Assembly: GCF_003067705.1 (NCBI RefSeq)
Contig: NZ_QANL01000001.1
Coordinates: 496,001-560,000 of the forward strand
Reading direction: 5' to 3'
Length of the DNA: 64,000 bases
Source: Planctomonas deserti
GTDB taxonomy: Bacteria; Actinomycetota; Actinomycetes; Actinomycetales; Microbacteriaceae
Part shown: piece after piece, positions 34,366 through 44,442 of the stretch
How positions within the stretch are numbered: the first letter of the stretch is position 1
Layout: each line of letters starts with the position of its first letter
Notes under the pieces: model-generated
Databases searched by the model: none
Seen by the model: only the letters and a program-made list of their open reading frames with translations
What the model was told of the DNA's origin: nothing
Made by a program: the position numbers and the translations under genes

Positions 34366-37300
34366 CTAGAGCTTCTCGACCGCGAGGCCGTCGAACGCGA
34401 CCGTGACAGCGCCGGTCGCGGTGCCGCTCAGGTAGGAGCGGAGTCCCACGTGGCCCGCCTGCTGCAGCCCGGCGGTCGCGTCGGTCGCGCTGGCCTGCCA
34501 GGCGTCCGGCTCCGTCGTGCCCGCGGTCCAGACCTTGGCCCGCACCGTGGTCGGGGAGACGCCGAATGCCTGGACCCGGATCATCATCCGGTCGCCGGCC
34601 GAGAAGCGCAGGCCGGGAACGGCGACGTTCCGCAGGCTGGTTCCGTCCCGCATGACCTGGATGCTCACGCTGCCGTCCGGCAGGACCTTCACCCGCCCGA
34701 GGTACTCCCCGGCGTCCGTGCGCCGCGCGAGCACCGAGACGTACGCCCCGGACCCCGTCACGGGCTGCTGGAGCGTCGCGGTGACGCGGGCATCGGTGTC
34801 GGTCGAGGACACGTCGCGCAGGTAGGCGCTACGCGTCGACCCTGCCGGGGTGCCGAACCGGCCGAGGCCGCTCGACACCGAGAAGTTCGACGCGGTCGAG
34901 CCCAGCGTCCAGGCGCCGCCGGCGTCGGCGGACCCGAGGCCGTTCGTCACAGACCGCTCGAACGCGTCCGATGCGAGGAGCGCCGAGACCGGAGCCGCGG
35001 CGACGGTCACGGTCGACGTGCTCGTCGCCGTCGCCCCGCGGTTGTCGGTGACGGTGAGGGTCACCGGGTAGGTGCCCGCGGCGGCGTACCGGTGCGATGC
35101 GGTCAGGCCGGTGCCGGTGCCGCCGTCGCCGAACTGCCAGGCGTAGGACGCGATGGATCCGTCGGAGTCCGACGACGCGGATGCGTCGACCGTCACAGCG
35201 AGCTCCGACGCGTCGGCCGAGAAGGCCGCGATGGGCGTGGCGTTGGGCGTAGGCTCGGCCGTCCCGAAGGAGCCGGGGGCGCCGGCCTTGAGGCCGTCGA
35301 AGGTGAAGGCGATCGGGCTGCCGGCGCTTCCGCTCAGGTACGACCGGAGACCGATGGAACCCGCCTGCTGGAGCGCGGCGGTCGAGTCGGTCGCGCTGAC
35401 CTGCCAGGCGGCCGGCTCGGCGGAGCCGAGCGGCCACACCTTCGCCCGCACGGTCGTCGGCGAGACGCCCGTGGCCTGGACCCGGATCTGCATCCGCTCA
35501 CCCGCCGCGAAGCGCACGCCGGGCAGCGTGACGTTCTGAAGGCTGGTGCCGTCGCGCATCACCTGCACGCTCGTCGAGCCGTCCGCCAGCACCTTGACCC
35601 GGCCGAGGTACTCGCCGGCGGTGGTCCGCCGGGCGATCGCGGAGACGTACGCCCCGGATCCGGTGACGGGCTGCGTGATCACGGCCGTCACCTGGACCTC
35701 GGTGTCCGCGGAGGACACCGACTGCAGGTAGGCGTTGCGGGTGGACCCGGACGGGGTCGCGAAGCGGCCGACGCCGCCCGAGACCGAGTAGTTGGATGCG
35801 GCAGACCCGAGGGTCCACGCGCCACCGATGTCGGCCGATCCGAGGCCGTTGGCCGTGGACCGCTCGAACACGTCCGACGCCAGGAGCTGGGCGACGGGGG
35901 CCGCGGCGACCGAGACGGTCCGGGAGGACGACGCGGTCGCGCCGTCGTCGTCGGTCACGGTGAGGGTCACCGAGTAGGTGCCCGCGGCCGCATACCGGTG
36001 GGACGCCGTCGCACCGGTGGCGGAAGCGCCGTCACCGAAGTCCCAGGCGTACGACCGGATCGAGCCGTCGGAGTCCGACGAACCGGACGCGTCGACCGCC
36101 ACGGACAGCTCGGACGCCTCCGCGGAGAACGAGGCGACGGGGGCGACGTTCGCCGGGGCTGCCACGACGGACACCTCGCGGCTCGTCACCGCTCCCGCGC
36201 CGTCGTCGTCCGTCACGGTCAGGGTCACCGTGTAGGTGCCCGAGGCCGCGTACCGGTGGGACGCCGTGGCACCGGTTGCGGTGCCGCCGTCACCGAAGTC
36301 CCAGGCGTACGACCGGATCGAGCCGTCGGAGTCCGACGAGCCGGAGGCGTCGACTGCCAGGGACAGCTCCGAGGCCTCCGCGGTGAACGATGCCACCGGG
36401 GCGACGTTCTCGGGCGGAAGCGGCGCTACGGTGACGGTCGAGGTGCTGGTCCCGGTCGAGCCGTCGTCGTCCGTGACCGTCAGGCGCACGGTGTACGTGC
36501 CCGCCGCCGCGTACCGGTGCACCGCCGTCGCGCCCGTGGCGGATCCGCCGTCGCCGAAGTCCCAGGCGTACGACTGGATCGACCCGTCCGAGTCGGAGGA
36601 GTCCGCGGCGTCGACGCTCAGCGACAGGGCCGAGACCTCCGCCGTGAATGCGGCGACAGGAGCGGCGTTGTCCGCCGGTGCCACGACGGACACCTCGCGG
36701 CTCATCTCCGCCGTCGCGCCGTCGTCGTCGGTGACCGTGAGCCGCACCGTGTAGGTGCCCGCTGCGATGTACCGGTGCGACGCCGTCGCACCCGTCGCGG
36801 TCTCGCCGTCGCCGAAGTTCCAGGCGTACGACCGGATGGACCCGTCCGAGTCGGAGGAGGCCGCCGCATCCACACTCACGGACAGTTCCGAGACCTCGGA
36901 CGTGAACGACGCGACCGGCGCGACGTTGGCCTTCTCGCCGACACCGAGACGGTGGTGCTGCGCGACCTGCTCGGCCGTCAGGGCCGTGCTGTAGACCGCG
37001 GCCTCGTCGATGCGGGCGTTCACGTAGGGCGCGGATCCCCAGGTCGTGTCGCCGCCGATGCGCCAGTACCCGGCGTAGCCCTGGGCTCTGCCGTCCGAGT
37101 TGGACGCCTGCAGGGTGCCGTCGACGTAGAGGCGGAGTCCGGCGGACGACATGGTGGCGACCATGTGGTGCCAGCCGCCGTCGTTGTAGGCGCGCGGAGT
37201 GGTCACCGTGTTGGCCGACCCGGTCCAGGTGCCGAATACGAGGCGGCCGTCCGGCTGGAGGTACACGTGCCGGTCGTAGTTGCCCGACGTCCCCGTCTGG

Positions 37301-39987
37301 GCGCTGCCGAAGCCGATGAGCTTCCCGCCCTGCGTCGTCGTGGTGTTGAACCAGAGCTCGGCGGAGTAGACCTGCGGGTCGTTCACCTGCCTCGAGCTGA
37401 CGACGACGCCGGTGTTCCCGTCGAACTGGGCCGACGCGTCGGTGGTTCCCGCGACGGCTCCGAGCTGCTGCTTGGTCACGCCGCCCTGGTACACACCGGG
37501 CGAGTCGCCTGCGCTCGAGTCCTTCGCCACGGTGCCGCCGGTCTCGTTGAGGCGCCAGTAGAGGTCGGGGCCGTCGTTGTAGACCTGCGCGCCGTACGGG
37601 TCGGTCGGCGCCGCCGGGAGGGCGGACTGGCGACCGGAGAGCGTGTAGTGCCTGTCGACCTCGGCACCCGTCAACGGCTGCGAGTAGATCGCGACGTCGT
37701 CGATCGTGCCGGTGAAGTACTGCGCGGTGCCGCCCCAGGAGGAGTCGCCGCCGATGCGCCAGTAGCCGTCGTAGGCCTGGCCGCCGGTCGTGTCGACGCG
37801 CTGCGCCACCCGCTTGCCGTCCACGTAGAGCTGCATGCCTGTCGGACCGAGGTTCGCCACCACGTGGTGCCACGCGCCGTCGTTGAAGCCGGAGGCGCTG
37901 CTGACCGTGCGCTCCGCGTTGGGGTAGACGCCGAAGATCACGCGGCCGGAGCCGTCGAGGTACACGTGCCGGTCATAGCTGGAGGAGTTGCCGGTGTTGG
38001 CGTTTCCGAAGCCGACGAGCTTGCCGCCCGTCGTGCTCGTGGTCTTGAACCAGGTCTCGACGGCGAAGGTGTTCGGGCCCGGTTCGAGCGTCTTGGTTGC
38101 GACGAGGCCGGTGTTGTTGCCGGGGAAGCCGGACGCGGCGTTCCGGTCGTCGTTGATGGCACCCGCGGCGCCGCGGGTGACGCCCGCCCCGACCGTGGCG
38201 TCGTTGTAGCTCGCCCAGTCGTATGCGGTGGCGCCATCGGTCTCACCGAGACGCCAGTAGGACTTCGGCTGGTCCGCGAGCACCTCGGCCGCGTAGGCGC
38301 TGAGGGTGCCCTCCGCGGACACCGTCACGGGGACGATGGAGCTCCAGGCGACGTTGCCGAACGGGTCCTCGGCGCGGATCCGGTAGGTGTGGGTGGAGCC
38401 GGGCTCGAGTCCCGTGTCCAGGTAACCGAGCGGCGGCTGCTTCCACGGGGTGGACTCGGCGGTCGTCTCGAAGACGGGCGCCGCATTGTTGCCGTCGCGG
38501 ATCACGCGGTAGGTGAGCGACGCATTGTCCCGGTCGTAGTTGGCCGGCCAGGCGACGCGCACGGAGCCCGTCGAGAGCGACACGACGTTCGGCTCCCAGC
38601 CGGATCCGCTGAGGCGCGGACCGTCCGTGTTGGGGGCCTCCGCCGTGGTCCGGAATCGGGCGAGCCCCTGCTGGCGCCTGCCGTTGACGGTCGTGAACTC
38701 GCCGCCGTAGACGACGTAGTCGCCCGAGCCCGTGACGCTCCACGGACCCTGGTTGGCGCCCGACACGGACCCGGTGTTGAAGGTCGGGTAGAAGTGCAGC
38801 ATCGTGGGCGACGGGTTGCCCTCGAAGTTGAAGTAGCCGTGCGGGTCGCGGCCCAGGGTGCTCGTGGCCTTGTTGGTGAACGCGAGGCCGCGGTAGAAGG
38901 TCCACGGCTCGGACTGCGGGAAGCCACCGTCGACGTTGCCGCAGTAGTGGGGGTGGCCCGCGATGTAGGCGACGTCGGGGGTGGCGTACGACGAGTAGGT
39001 GTCGCCGTGGCAGTCCTCGAGCCAGACGAGGTCGCCGGACCCCCACGAGGCGCGGAAGGTGCCCTCGAGGTTGCCGCCGGGGCCGAAGTGGTAACCAGTG
39101 CCGTAGACGCTCGTGCCGTCGGAGGTGAGGCTCGTGATCGAGGCGTCGGGGCCGGCGTTGCGGACGACCTTGTTGACGTTCCAGGGCAGGTTCGTGGTGC
39201 CGCTGACGGCGTCGACCGCGGCGAGGCCGTAGCCCGGGTCGCTCGATCCGTTCAGGGACGTGAAGTTGCCGCCGAGCACGAGCTTGGAGTTGTCGGGGGA
39301 CAGCGCCATCGCGGTGATCCGGCCGTCGGTGTTGGCGACGGGGGCCCAGGGCAGCACCTCACCGGTGGTCGCGCGGACGGCCGCGGCGCGTCCGGGGCGC
39401 GGAACGCTGCTGACGGCGGTCATGGTGCCACCGAAGTAGACGGTGTCGTTCGTGGCCGCGACGGTGCTGACCCGGGAGTTGGCGCTCGGCGCGAAGCCGG
39501 AGACCAGCGTGTTGGTCGCGGTGTCGAACGCGGCGACGCGGTTGCGCTTGAGACCGTTGACGGTGGTGAACTCGCCGACGACGTAGAGCCGCTTGCCGTC
39601 CGGCGATGCGGCGAGGGAGCGCACCTGTCCGTTCAGGGTCGGCGCGAAGCCCGTGACGAGGGCGCCGGTCTGCAGGTTGTAGGCGAGCAGGTTGGCGCGG
39701 GGCACGGTCTGCGTGCCCGCCGCGGCGCCGGCCGGCTGAGCGGTGCTGAAGCTGCCGCCGGCGTAGACCGTGTTGCCGACGACCACCTGCGACCAGACGA
39801 TGCCGTCGATCTGCACCGTGGGGAGGGAGTCAGTCGACACCGTCGCGGGGAGCGAGGGATCGACGGGCCGGGTGTCGGCCTGGGCCACCACCGATCCGGT
39901 GATGACGGACGAGACGAGTGCTGCCGCGACGCCGATGGCCGTGAGACGGCGGGCGCGCGCGAAGGAGAACGGGGTGGGTAGTCCCAT
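34366..39987 (-). CDS. Giant secreted surface protein A (propeller, LamG x2, PKD x5, CTD x2)
   Basis: 1873 aa from the ATG at 39987; a TTG at 40005 lacks a ribosome site. Order: signal peptide (1-38, ending VVAQA); propeller-like region of about 390 residues with YAGGSF-, YVVGEF- and YFGGTM-type delta-60-like repeats; conserved cysteines in WLEDCHGD and AGHPHYCGN; a fibronectin-III-like segment (TYRVIRDG, YRIRAEDPFGN); two LamG domains (YWRLGE, DDVAIYSQPL); four PKD domains (SSDSDGSIxSYAWxFGDG); C-terminal-type domain copy 1; a fifth PKD; C-terminal domain copy 2. No catalytic motif, LPxTG or terminal TM is seen. Largest of three tandem paralogs. It may bind or organise the polysaccharide made by neighbouring genes; that is inference. 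Confidence 0.9.
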   Translation of the reverse strand: MGLPTPFSFARARRLTAIGVAAALVSSVITGSVVAQADTRPVDPSLPATVSTDSLPTVQIDGIVWSQVVVGNTVYAGGSFSTAQPAGAAAGTQTVPRANLLAYNLQTGALVTGFAPTLNGQVRSLAASPDGKRLYVVGEFTTVNGLKRNRVAAFDTATNTLVSGFAPSANSRVSTVAATNDTVYFGGTMTAVSSVPRPGRAAAVRATTGEVLPWAPVANTDGRITAMALSPDNSKLVLGGNFTSLNGSSDPGYGLAAVDAVSGTTNLPWNVNKVVRNAGPDASITSLTSDGTSVYGTGYHFGPGGNLEGTFRASWGSGDLVWLEDCHGDTYSSYATPDVAYIAGHPHYCGNVDGGFPQSEPWTFYRGLAFTNKATSTLGRDPHGYFNFEGNPSPTMLHFYPTFNTGSVSGANQGPWSVTGSGDYVVYGGEFTTVNGRRQQGLARFRTTAEAPNTDGPRLSGSGWEPNVVSLSTGSVRVAWPANYDRDNASLTYRVIRDGNNAAPVFETTAESTPWKQPPLGYLDTGLEPGSTHTYRIRAEDPFGNVAWSSIVPVTVSAEGTLSAYAAEVLADQPKSYWRLGETDGATAYDWASYNDATVGAGVTRGAAGAINDDRNAASGFPGNNTGLVATKTLEPGPNTFAVETWFKTTSTTGGKLVGFGNANTGNSSSYDRHVYLDGSGRVIFGVYPNAERTVSSASGFNDGAWHHVVANLGPTGMQLYVDGKRVAQRVDTTGGQAYDGYWRIGGDSSWGGTAQYFTGTIDDVAIYSQPLTGAEVDRHYTLSGRQSALPAAPTDPYGAQVYNDGPDLYWRLNETGGTVAKDSSAGDSPGVYQGGVTKQQLGAVAGTTDASAQFDGNTGVVVSSRQVNDPQVYSAELWFNTTTTQGGKLIGFGSAQTGTSGNYDRHVYLQPDGRLVFGTWTGSANTVTTPRAYNDGGWHHMVATMSSAGLRLYVDGTLQASNSDGRAQGYAGYWRIGGDTTWGSAPYVNARIDEAAVYSTALTAEQVAQHHRLGVGEKANVAPVASFTSEVSELSVSVDAAASSDSDGSIRSYAWNFGDGETATGATASHRYIAAGTYTVRLTVTDDDGATAEMSREVSVVAPADNAAPVAAFTAEVSALSLSVDAADSSDSDGSIQSYAWDFGDGGSATGATAVHRYAAAGTYTVRLTVTDDDGSTGTSTSTVTVAPLPPENVAPVASFTAEASELSLAVDASGSSDSDGSIRSYAWDFGDGGTATGATASHRYAASGTYTVTLTVTDDDGAGAVTSREVSVVAAPANVAPVASFSAEASELSVAVDASGSSDSDGSIRSYAWDFGDGASATGATASHRYAAAGTYSVTLTVTDDDGATASSSRTVSVAAAPVAQLLASDVFERSTANGLGSADIGGAWTLGSAASNYSVSGGVGRFATPSGSTRNAYLQSVSSADTEVQVTAVITQPVTGSGAYVSAIARRTTAGEYLGRVKVLADGSTSVQVMRDGTSLQNVTLPGVRFAAGERMQIRVQATGVSPTTVRAKVWPLGSAEPAAWQVSATDSTAALQQAGSIGLRSYLSGSAGSPIAFTFDGLKAGAPGSFGTAEPTPNATPIAAFSADASELAVTVDASASSDSDGSIASYAWQFGDGGTGTGLTASHRYAAAGTYPVTLTVTDNRGATATSTSTVTVAAAPVSALLASDAFERSVTNGLGSADAGGAWTLGSTASNFSVSSGLGRFGTPAGSTRSAYLRDVSSTDTDARVTATLQQPVTGSGAYVSVLARRTDAGEYLGRVKVLPDGSVSIQVMRDGTSLRNVAVPGLRFSAGDRMMIRVQAFGVSPTTVRAKVWTAGTTEPDAWQASATDATAGLQQAGHVGLRSYLSGTATGAVTVAFDGLAVEKL
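35890..36940 (-). repeat. Tandem DNA repeat encoding four PKD domains
   Basis: Four units of about 256-260 bases. The segment CGTACGACCGGATCGAGCCG recurs exactly near 36048 and 36308 and with few changes near 36568 and 36828. The similarity extends over whole units, pointing to recent duplication or ongoing conversion. Confidence 0.8.
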
Positions 39988-40069
39988 GGGGGTGATCTGC
40001 CTCAAGCTTCGGGGGGAGAGAACGGCGATTCGGGTGTCGCCGACGGGTGGCGTAAGCCTATTCCCAGCA

Positions 40070-40145
40070 GCGGAAAAAGCGCAGCGTTCGACGAATATTG
40101 GGGCGCCGATTCATCGAACGGGCTGCCCTCCGTCGCTTTTTCCGC
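40070..40145. terminator. Large nested hairpin between two giant genes
   Basis: Outer arms GCGGAAAAAGCG / CGCTTTTTCCGC are exact. Inner arms GTTCGACGAAT / ATTCATCGAAC differ at one base. The A-run and T-run sit inside the outer arms, so it can terminate in either direction. It lies 80 bases past the stop of protein B and about 80 bases before the start of protein A. Confidence 0.75.
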
Positions 40146-40224
40146 CGCCGGACAGCATCGCGCCCGGCGATCCGCATTGTGCAGGCGCGGATGCCGGGCG
40201 CGATCTCGAAACGTGGCGCGGTGG

Positions 40225-43200
40225 CTACTGGGCCGAGGTCACCGAGACGTCGTCGAACTGGATGGTGACCGCGTTCGTCGCCGAGGAGCTGAGGTACGCG
40301 CGCAGGCCGATGGAGCCCGCGACCTGGTAGCCGCTCGTCGAGTCGGTGGCCGTTGCCTGCCACGCGGCCGGCTCCTGCTGGCCGACCGCCCAGACCTTGG
40401 CGCTCACGGTCGTCGGGTTGGCACCCGTCGCCGACACGCGGATCCGGAGCCGGTCGCCGGGGGCGTAGGTCACCGACGGCACGTTGACGTAGCGCAGGCT
40501 CACCCCGTCCCGCATGACCTGGATGCTGACAGAACCGTCACCGAGGGCCTTGACGCGAGCCGAGTACTCGCCGGCGGCGGTCCGCCTGGCGAGCAGGGAC
40601 ACGTAGGCGCCCGCGCCGGTGATGGTCTCCGGCACCGCGGCCGTCGCGACGACGTCCGTGTTCAGGGAGGACACGGACGCCTGGTAGGCGTTCCTGGTTG
40701 CGCCCGCCGGGGTGCTGAAGGACGCGACGCCGGAGCCGACGCGGTAGGCCGACCCGCTCGTGCTGAGCGACCACGCCCCGCCGACCTCGGCCGACCCGAG
40801 ACCACCGGTCACGGTGCGGCTGAAGGAGTCGGTGACCAGTGCCGGGGCGCTCTGCGGCGCCGTGACCGTGACCTGGCGGCTCGTGGACGCCGTGGCGCCA
40901 CGGTCGTCCGTCACGGTCAGCGTCACCGTGTAGGTGCCCGCGGCGGCGTAGGAGTGCGACGCCGTGGCACCGCTGCCGGTCGCGCCGTCGCCGAAGGCCC
41001 AGGCGTGCGAGGCCACCGTGCCGTCGGAGTCCGTCGACGCGCGGCCGTCGACGGTGACCCCGAGGTCGGCCATCGCCGCGGTGAAGGACGCCGTCGGTGC
41101 CGCGTTGGGGCTGGTGGTGCCGCCGCCGCCGAGGGCGAAGTGCTCCGCAACAGCGGTGGCGTCGAGGGCGGTGCCGTAGACGGCGACCTCGTCGATCCGG
41201 GAGGCGAGGTAGGTGCCGGTGCCCCAGGTCCTGTCCCCGCCGACCCGCCAGTAGCCGTTGTAGATGCCGCCGGCGGTCGAGCGGTGCGTCCCGGCGAGCT
41301 GGCCGTCGAGGTACAGCCGGAGCCCGTCCGCGGACTGCGTCGCCACCACGTGGTGCCACCTGCCGTCGTTGTACGCGCCCGTCGAGGTGACGCGGTTCTC
41401 CTGGGTCGTCTTCGTGCCGAACACGACCTGACCGTTCGGCTGCAGGTACACGTGCCTGTCGTACTGCGTCGAGAGTCCGGATGCCGCGTCGCCGAAGCCG
41501 ATCAGCTTGCCGCCGGTCTTCGAGGTCGAGGTGAACCAGAGCTCGAGCGAGTAGACCTGCGGGTTCGCGGCCTGGCGCTGGCTGATCAGCGCCCCGCTCG
41601 TGCCGTCGAAGGCCACCGCCTGATCGTTCACCCCGGCGAGTGCACCGGCCTGCTGGGTCGTCACGCCGCCGGAGTACGTCCCGCCGTTGCGGGACAGGCT
41701 CGAGTCGGCTGCCGTCGTGGCGGCGGTGTCGTTGAGGCGCCAGTAGATGTCCGGCGAGTCCGCGTAGACGCGCGCACCGTAGGCGTCCGCGGGGGCGGTC
41801 GGCACGGTCGGCGTGCGGCCGGACAGGGAGTAGTGCCGGTTCACGTCCGCGCCGCTCAGCGGCTGCGGGTAGATGGCGACGTCGTCGATGGTGCCGGACA
41901 GGTAGGGAGCGTTGCCGCCCCACGACAGGTCGCCGCCGATGCGCCAGAACCCGTCGTAGGCCTGGCCGGACACGGCGTCCGTGCGCTGGCCGACCCGGAC
42001 ACCGTCGACGTACAGCTGCATGCCGTTCGGGCCGAGGTTCGCGACCACCTGATGCCACTTGCCGTCGTTGTAGCCCGGCTCGCTGTTCACGGTGCGCTGG
42101 GTCGTCGGGCGGACGCCGAAGAACACGCGGCCCGCCTTGTCGAGGTAGACGTGCCGGTCGGTGACCGTCGACGTGGCGGTCCTCGAGTTGCCGAAGCCCA
42201 CGATCTTGCCGCCGCTCGTGCTCGTGGTCTTGAACCACGCCTCGATGGCGAAGGTGTCGGGGGCGGGCCCGTAGTCCTGAGCGACGGCGAAGGTCGACGA
42301 CGCGGCGGAGAACGTGGTGCTCGCGTCGCTGTCGCCGGTGATCGCGCCGGCCGCGCCGCGGGTCACCCCGGGGGTCAGGGCCGCAGTGTTGTGCCCGGCC
42401 CAGTCGGTGACGACCGATCCGGTGCCCTCACCGAGGCGCCAGTACGAGGTGGGCGCACCCGCGAGGACGTCCTTGGCGTAGGCGCTGACGGTGTCGGCCC
42501 CGGCGATCGTCACCGGGACGATGGCGCTCCAGGCGACGTTTCCGCGCGGGTCGGTCACCCGGACCCGGTAGGTGTGGGTGCTCCCGGGCTCGAGGCCCGT
42601 GTCCTCGTACCCCATGGACGGCCGACGCCAGGGCGCGGAGCTCTCCGTGGTCTCGAAGATGGGCGACGCGTTCACGCCGTCACGGATGACCCGGTAGGTC
42701 AGGGACTCGTTGTCCCGGTCGAAGTTCGCGGGCCAGGACACGTGTGCGGTGCCTGCAGCGGTGGAGACGACGGTGGGCACCCAGTTCGAGCCGCTCACGC
42801 GGGGGCCGTCGGTGTTCGGCGCCGTGTCGGCGGTGGTGAACCGGACGAGGCCCTGCTGACGCTTGCCGTTGACGGTCGTGAACTCGCCGCCGTAGAGGAT
42901 GTAGTCGCCCGCTCCGGTGACGCTCCAGGGCCCCTGGTTCGCACCGGAGGCGGAGCCGGTGTTGAAGGTCGGGTAGAAGTGCAGGAGGGACGGCGCGGGC
43001 GTGCCCTCCCAGTTGAACTTGCCGTGCGGCTCCTTGCCCAGGGTGCCGGTCACGTAGTTGGTGAAGGCGAGGCCGCGGTAGTAGTCCCAGGGCTTGACCG
43101 CGCTCTGGGGGAATCCGCCCTCGATGTTGCCGCAGTAGTGCGGGTGGCCCGCGATGTACGACACGTCGCCCGCGGTGTGGATCGAGTAGCTGTCGCCGTG

Positions 43201-44169
43201 GCAGTCCTCGAGCCAGACGAGCTCACCCGTGCTCCAGGACGCGCGGAACCCGCCCTCGAGGTTGCCGCCGGTGCCGAACACGTAACCGGTGCCGAAAAAG
43301 CTCTCCCCGTCGGTGCTGAGGCTCGTGATGGAGGAGTCGGGGCCCGCGTTTCGGACCCGGGAGTTGACCGGCAGGGGCAGCGTCGCCCCGGTGCCGGACC
43401 CAACGGCCGCGAGGCCGTACCCGGGCTCGCTCGACCCGTTCATCGAGGTGAAGCTGCCGCCGAGCACGAGCTTGGTCGCGTCAGGGGAGATCACCATGGA
43501 CGTGACCCGTCCTCCCGCTGCGACGGGCGCCCACGGCTGGACGGCGCCGTCCCAGGCGCGGGCCGCGGCCGCTCCGCCGGGGCGCTGCACGCCGCTGACG
43601 GAGCTGAAGTTGCCGCCGAAGTAGACGGTGCCGTTGGTGGCCGCGACCGAGCTCACGCCCGCGTTCGCGCTGGGTGCGAAGGAGGTGTTGAGGGCGCCGG
43701 TCGCGGTGTCGAACGCCGCGATGCGGTTGCGCGACTGGCCGCTCACGGTGGTGAACTCGCCGACCGCGTAGACCCGCGTGCCGTCCGGCGAGGCCGCCAG
43801 GGCCCGGACCTGACCGTTCAGCTCCGGGGCGAAGGACGAGATCAGCGCACCGGTCTCGAGGTTGTAGGCGAGCAGGTGCGTGCGCCGGACCGTGTTCACG
43901 CCCGCGGCCGAGCCGGCGGGCTGGGCCGTGAGGAAGTTGCCCCCCGCGTAGACCGTGTTGCCCACGACGACCTGCGACCACACGATGCCGTCGATCTGCA
44001 CGGTGGGGAGCGGGTCGGTCGACACCGTGTCCGGCAGCGTCGGCGCCGGATTCGTGTCCGCGAGCGCGGGCAGCGGGGCGACGAGCGTCGAGGCCAGGAC
44101 GGCGGCGGCGACGCCCAGGACCAGGGACTTGATGGATGACAGGACGGAGCGGGGCGCGGGTGAGCCCAT
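40225..44169 (-). CDS. Giant secreted surface protein B (propeller, LamG x2, PKD x1, CTD x1)
   Basis: 1314 aa. Signal peptide (1-37, ending APLPALA), then the same propeller-like region as protein A starting TVQIDGIVWSQVVVGNTVYAGG, the conserved WLEDCHGD and AGHPHYCGN cysteines, and the same fibronectin-like part (TYRVRVTDPRGN). Two LamG domains (YWRLGEG, YWRLNDT) are followed by one PKD domain (AFGDGATGSGATASHSY) and one C-terminal domain ending FDDVSVTSAQ. It differs from protein A by lacking four PKD units and one C-terminal domain. No sortase signal. Middle gene of three in tandem; its upstream region carries a related CCCCC box. Confidence 0.9.
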   Translation of the reverse strand: MGSPAPRSVLSSIKSLVLGVAAAVLASTLVAPLPALADTNPAPTLPDTVSTDPLPTVQIDGIVWSQVVVGNTVYAGGNFLTAQPAGSAAGVNTVRRTHLLAYNLETGALISSFAPELNGQVRALAASPDGTRVYAVGEFTTVSGQSRNRIAAFDTATGALNTSFAPSANAGVSSVAATNGTVYFGGNFSSVSGVQRPGGAAAARAWDGAVQPWAPVAAGGRVTSMVISPDATKLVLGGSFTSMNGSSEPGYGLAAVGSGTGATLPLPVNSRVRNAGPDSSITSLSTDGESFFGTGYVFGTGGNLEGGFRASWSTGELVWLEDCHGDSYSIHTAGDVSYIAGHPHYCGNIEGGFPQSAVKPWDYYRGLAFTNYVTGTLGKEPHGKFNWEGTPAPSLLHFYPTFNTGSASGANQGPWSVTGAGDYILYGGEFTTVNGKRQQGLVRFTTADTAPNTDGPRVSGSNWVPTVVSTAAGTAHVSWPANFDRDNESLTYRVIRDGVNASPIFETTESSAPWRRPSMGYEDTGLEPGSTHTYRVRVTDPRGNVAWSAIVPVTIAGADTVSAYAKDVLAGAPTSYWRLGEGTGSVVTDWAGHNTAALTPGVTRGAAGAITGDSDASTTFSAASSTFAVAQDYGPAPDTFAIEAWFKTTSTSGGKIVGFGNSRTATSTVTDRHVYLDKAGRVFFGVRPTTQRTVNSEPGYNDGKWHQVVANLGPNGMQLYVDGVRVGQRTDAVSGQAYDGFWRIGGDLSWGGNAPYLSGTIDDVAIYPQPLSGADVNRHYSLSGRTPTVPTAPADAYGARVYADSPDIYWRLNDTAATTAADSSLSRNGGTYSGGVTTQQAGALAGVNDQAVAFDGTSGALISQRQAANPQVYSLELWFTSTSKTGGKLIGFGDAASGLSTQYDRHVYLQPNGQVVFGTKTTQENRVTSTGAYNDGRWHHVVATQSADGLRLYLDGQLAGTHRSTAGGIYNGYWRVGGDRTWGTGTYLASRIDEVAVYGTALDATAVAEHFALGGGGTTSPNAAPTASFTAAMADLGVTVDGRASTDSDGTVASHAWAFGDGATGSGATASHSYAAAGTYTVTLTVTDDRGATASTSRQVTVTAPQSAPALVTDSFSRTVTGGLGSAEVGGAWSLSTSGSAYRVGSGVASFSTPAGATRNAYQASVSSLNTDVVATAAVPETITGAGAYVSLLARRTAAGEYSARVKALGDGSVSIQVMRDGVSLRYVNVPSVTYAPGDRLRIRVSATGANPTTVSAKVWAVGQQEPAAWQATATDSTSGYQVAGSIGLRAYLSSSATNAVTIQFDDVSVTSAQ

Positions 44170-44293
44170 GGTGTGCCTACTTCTCGGGGTTCGGGTACAG
44201 CGCGTTCAGCTGCAGCACGGATTCGGATTCAACAGGAATTCGGATGCAGTACAGGGTGGCGACAGCCTAACTGCACACTCTGCATCGAGCGCC

Positions 44294-44311
44294 CGCCTCT
44301 TTAGGGGGTAC
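44294..44311 (-). promoter_or_regulatory. CCCCC box, degenerate site G
   Basis: On the minus strand GTACCCCCTAAAGAGGCG, resembling site A (GTACCCCCGAACGAGGGG) and placed about 125 bases before the start of protein B. Confidence 0.35.
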
Positions 44312-44442
44312 AGGGAAGCCCGGCACTCGTGATAGGGAGGCCGCGCGGTCTTCCGCGCCGCCTCCCATCTCCGCCGCCGAGTGGCAACCAGCCGCATGAC
44401 CACGGGCCGGATCACGAGGGGCCGGATCACGAGGAGCCGGAT

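Noticed and set aside
34141-39981. Very long open frame on the plus strand (1946 codons) opposite giant protein A, and a similar one at 40177-44139
   Set aside because: They are antisense shadows created by high third-position GC. Their products are Arg/Gly/Val/Asp-rich low complexity with no domain, signal or ribosome site, while the minus frames show coherent domain architecture.
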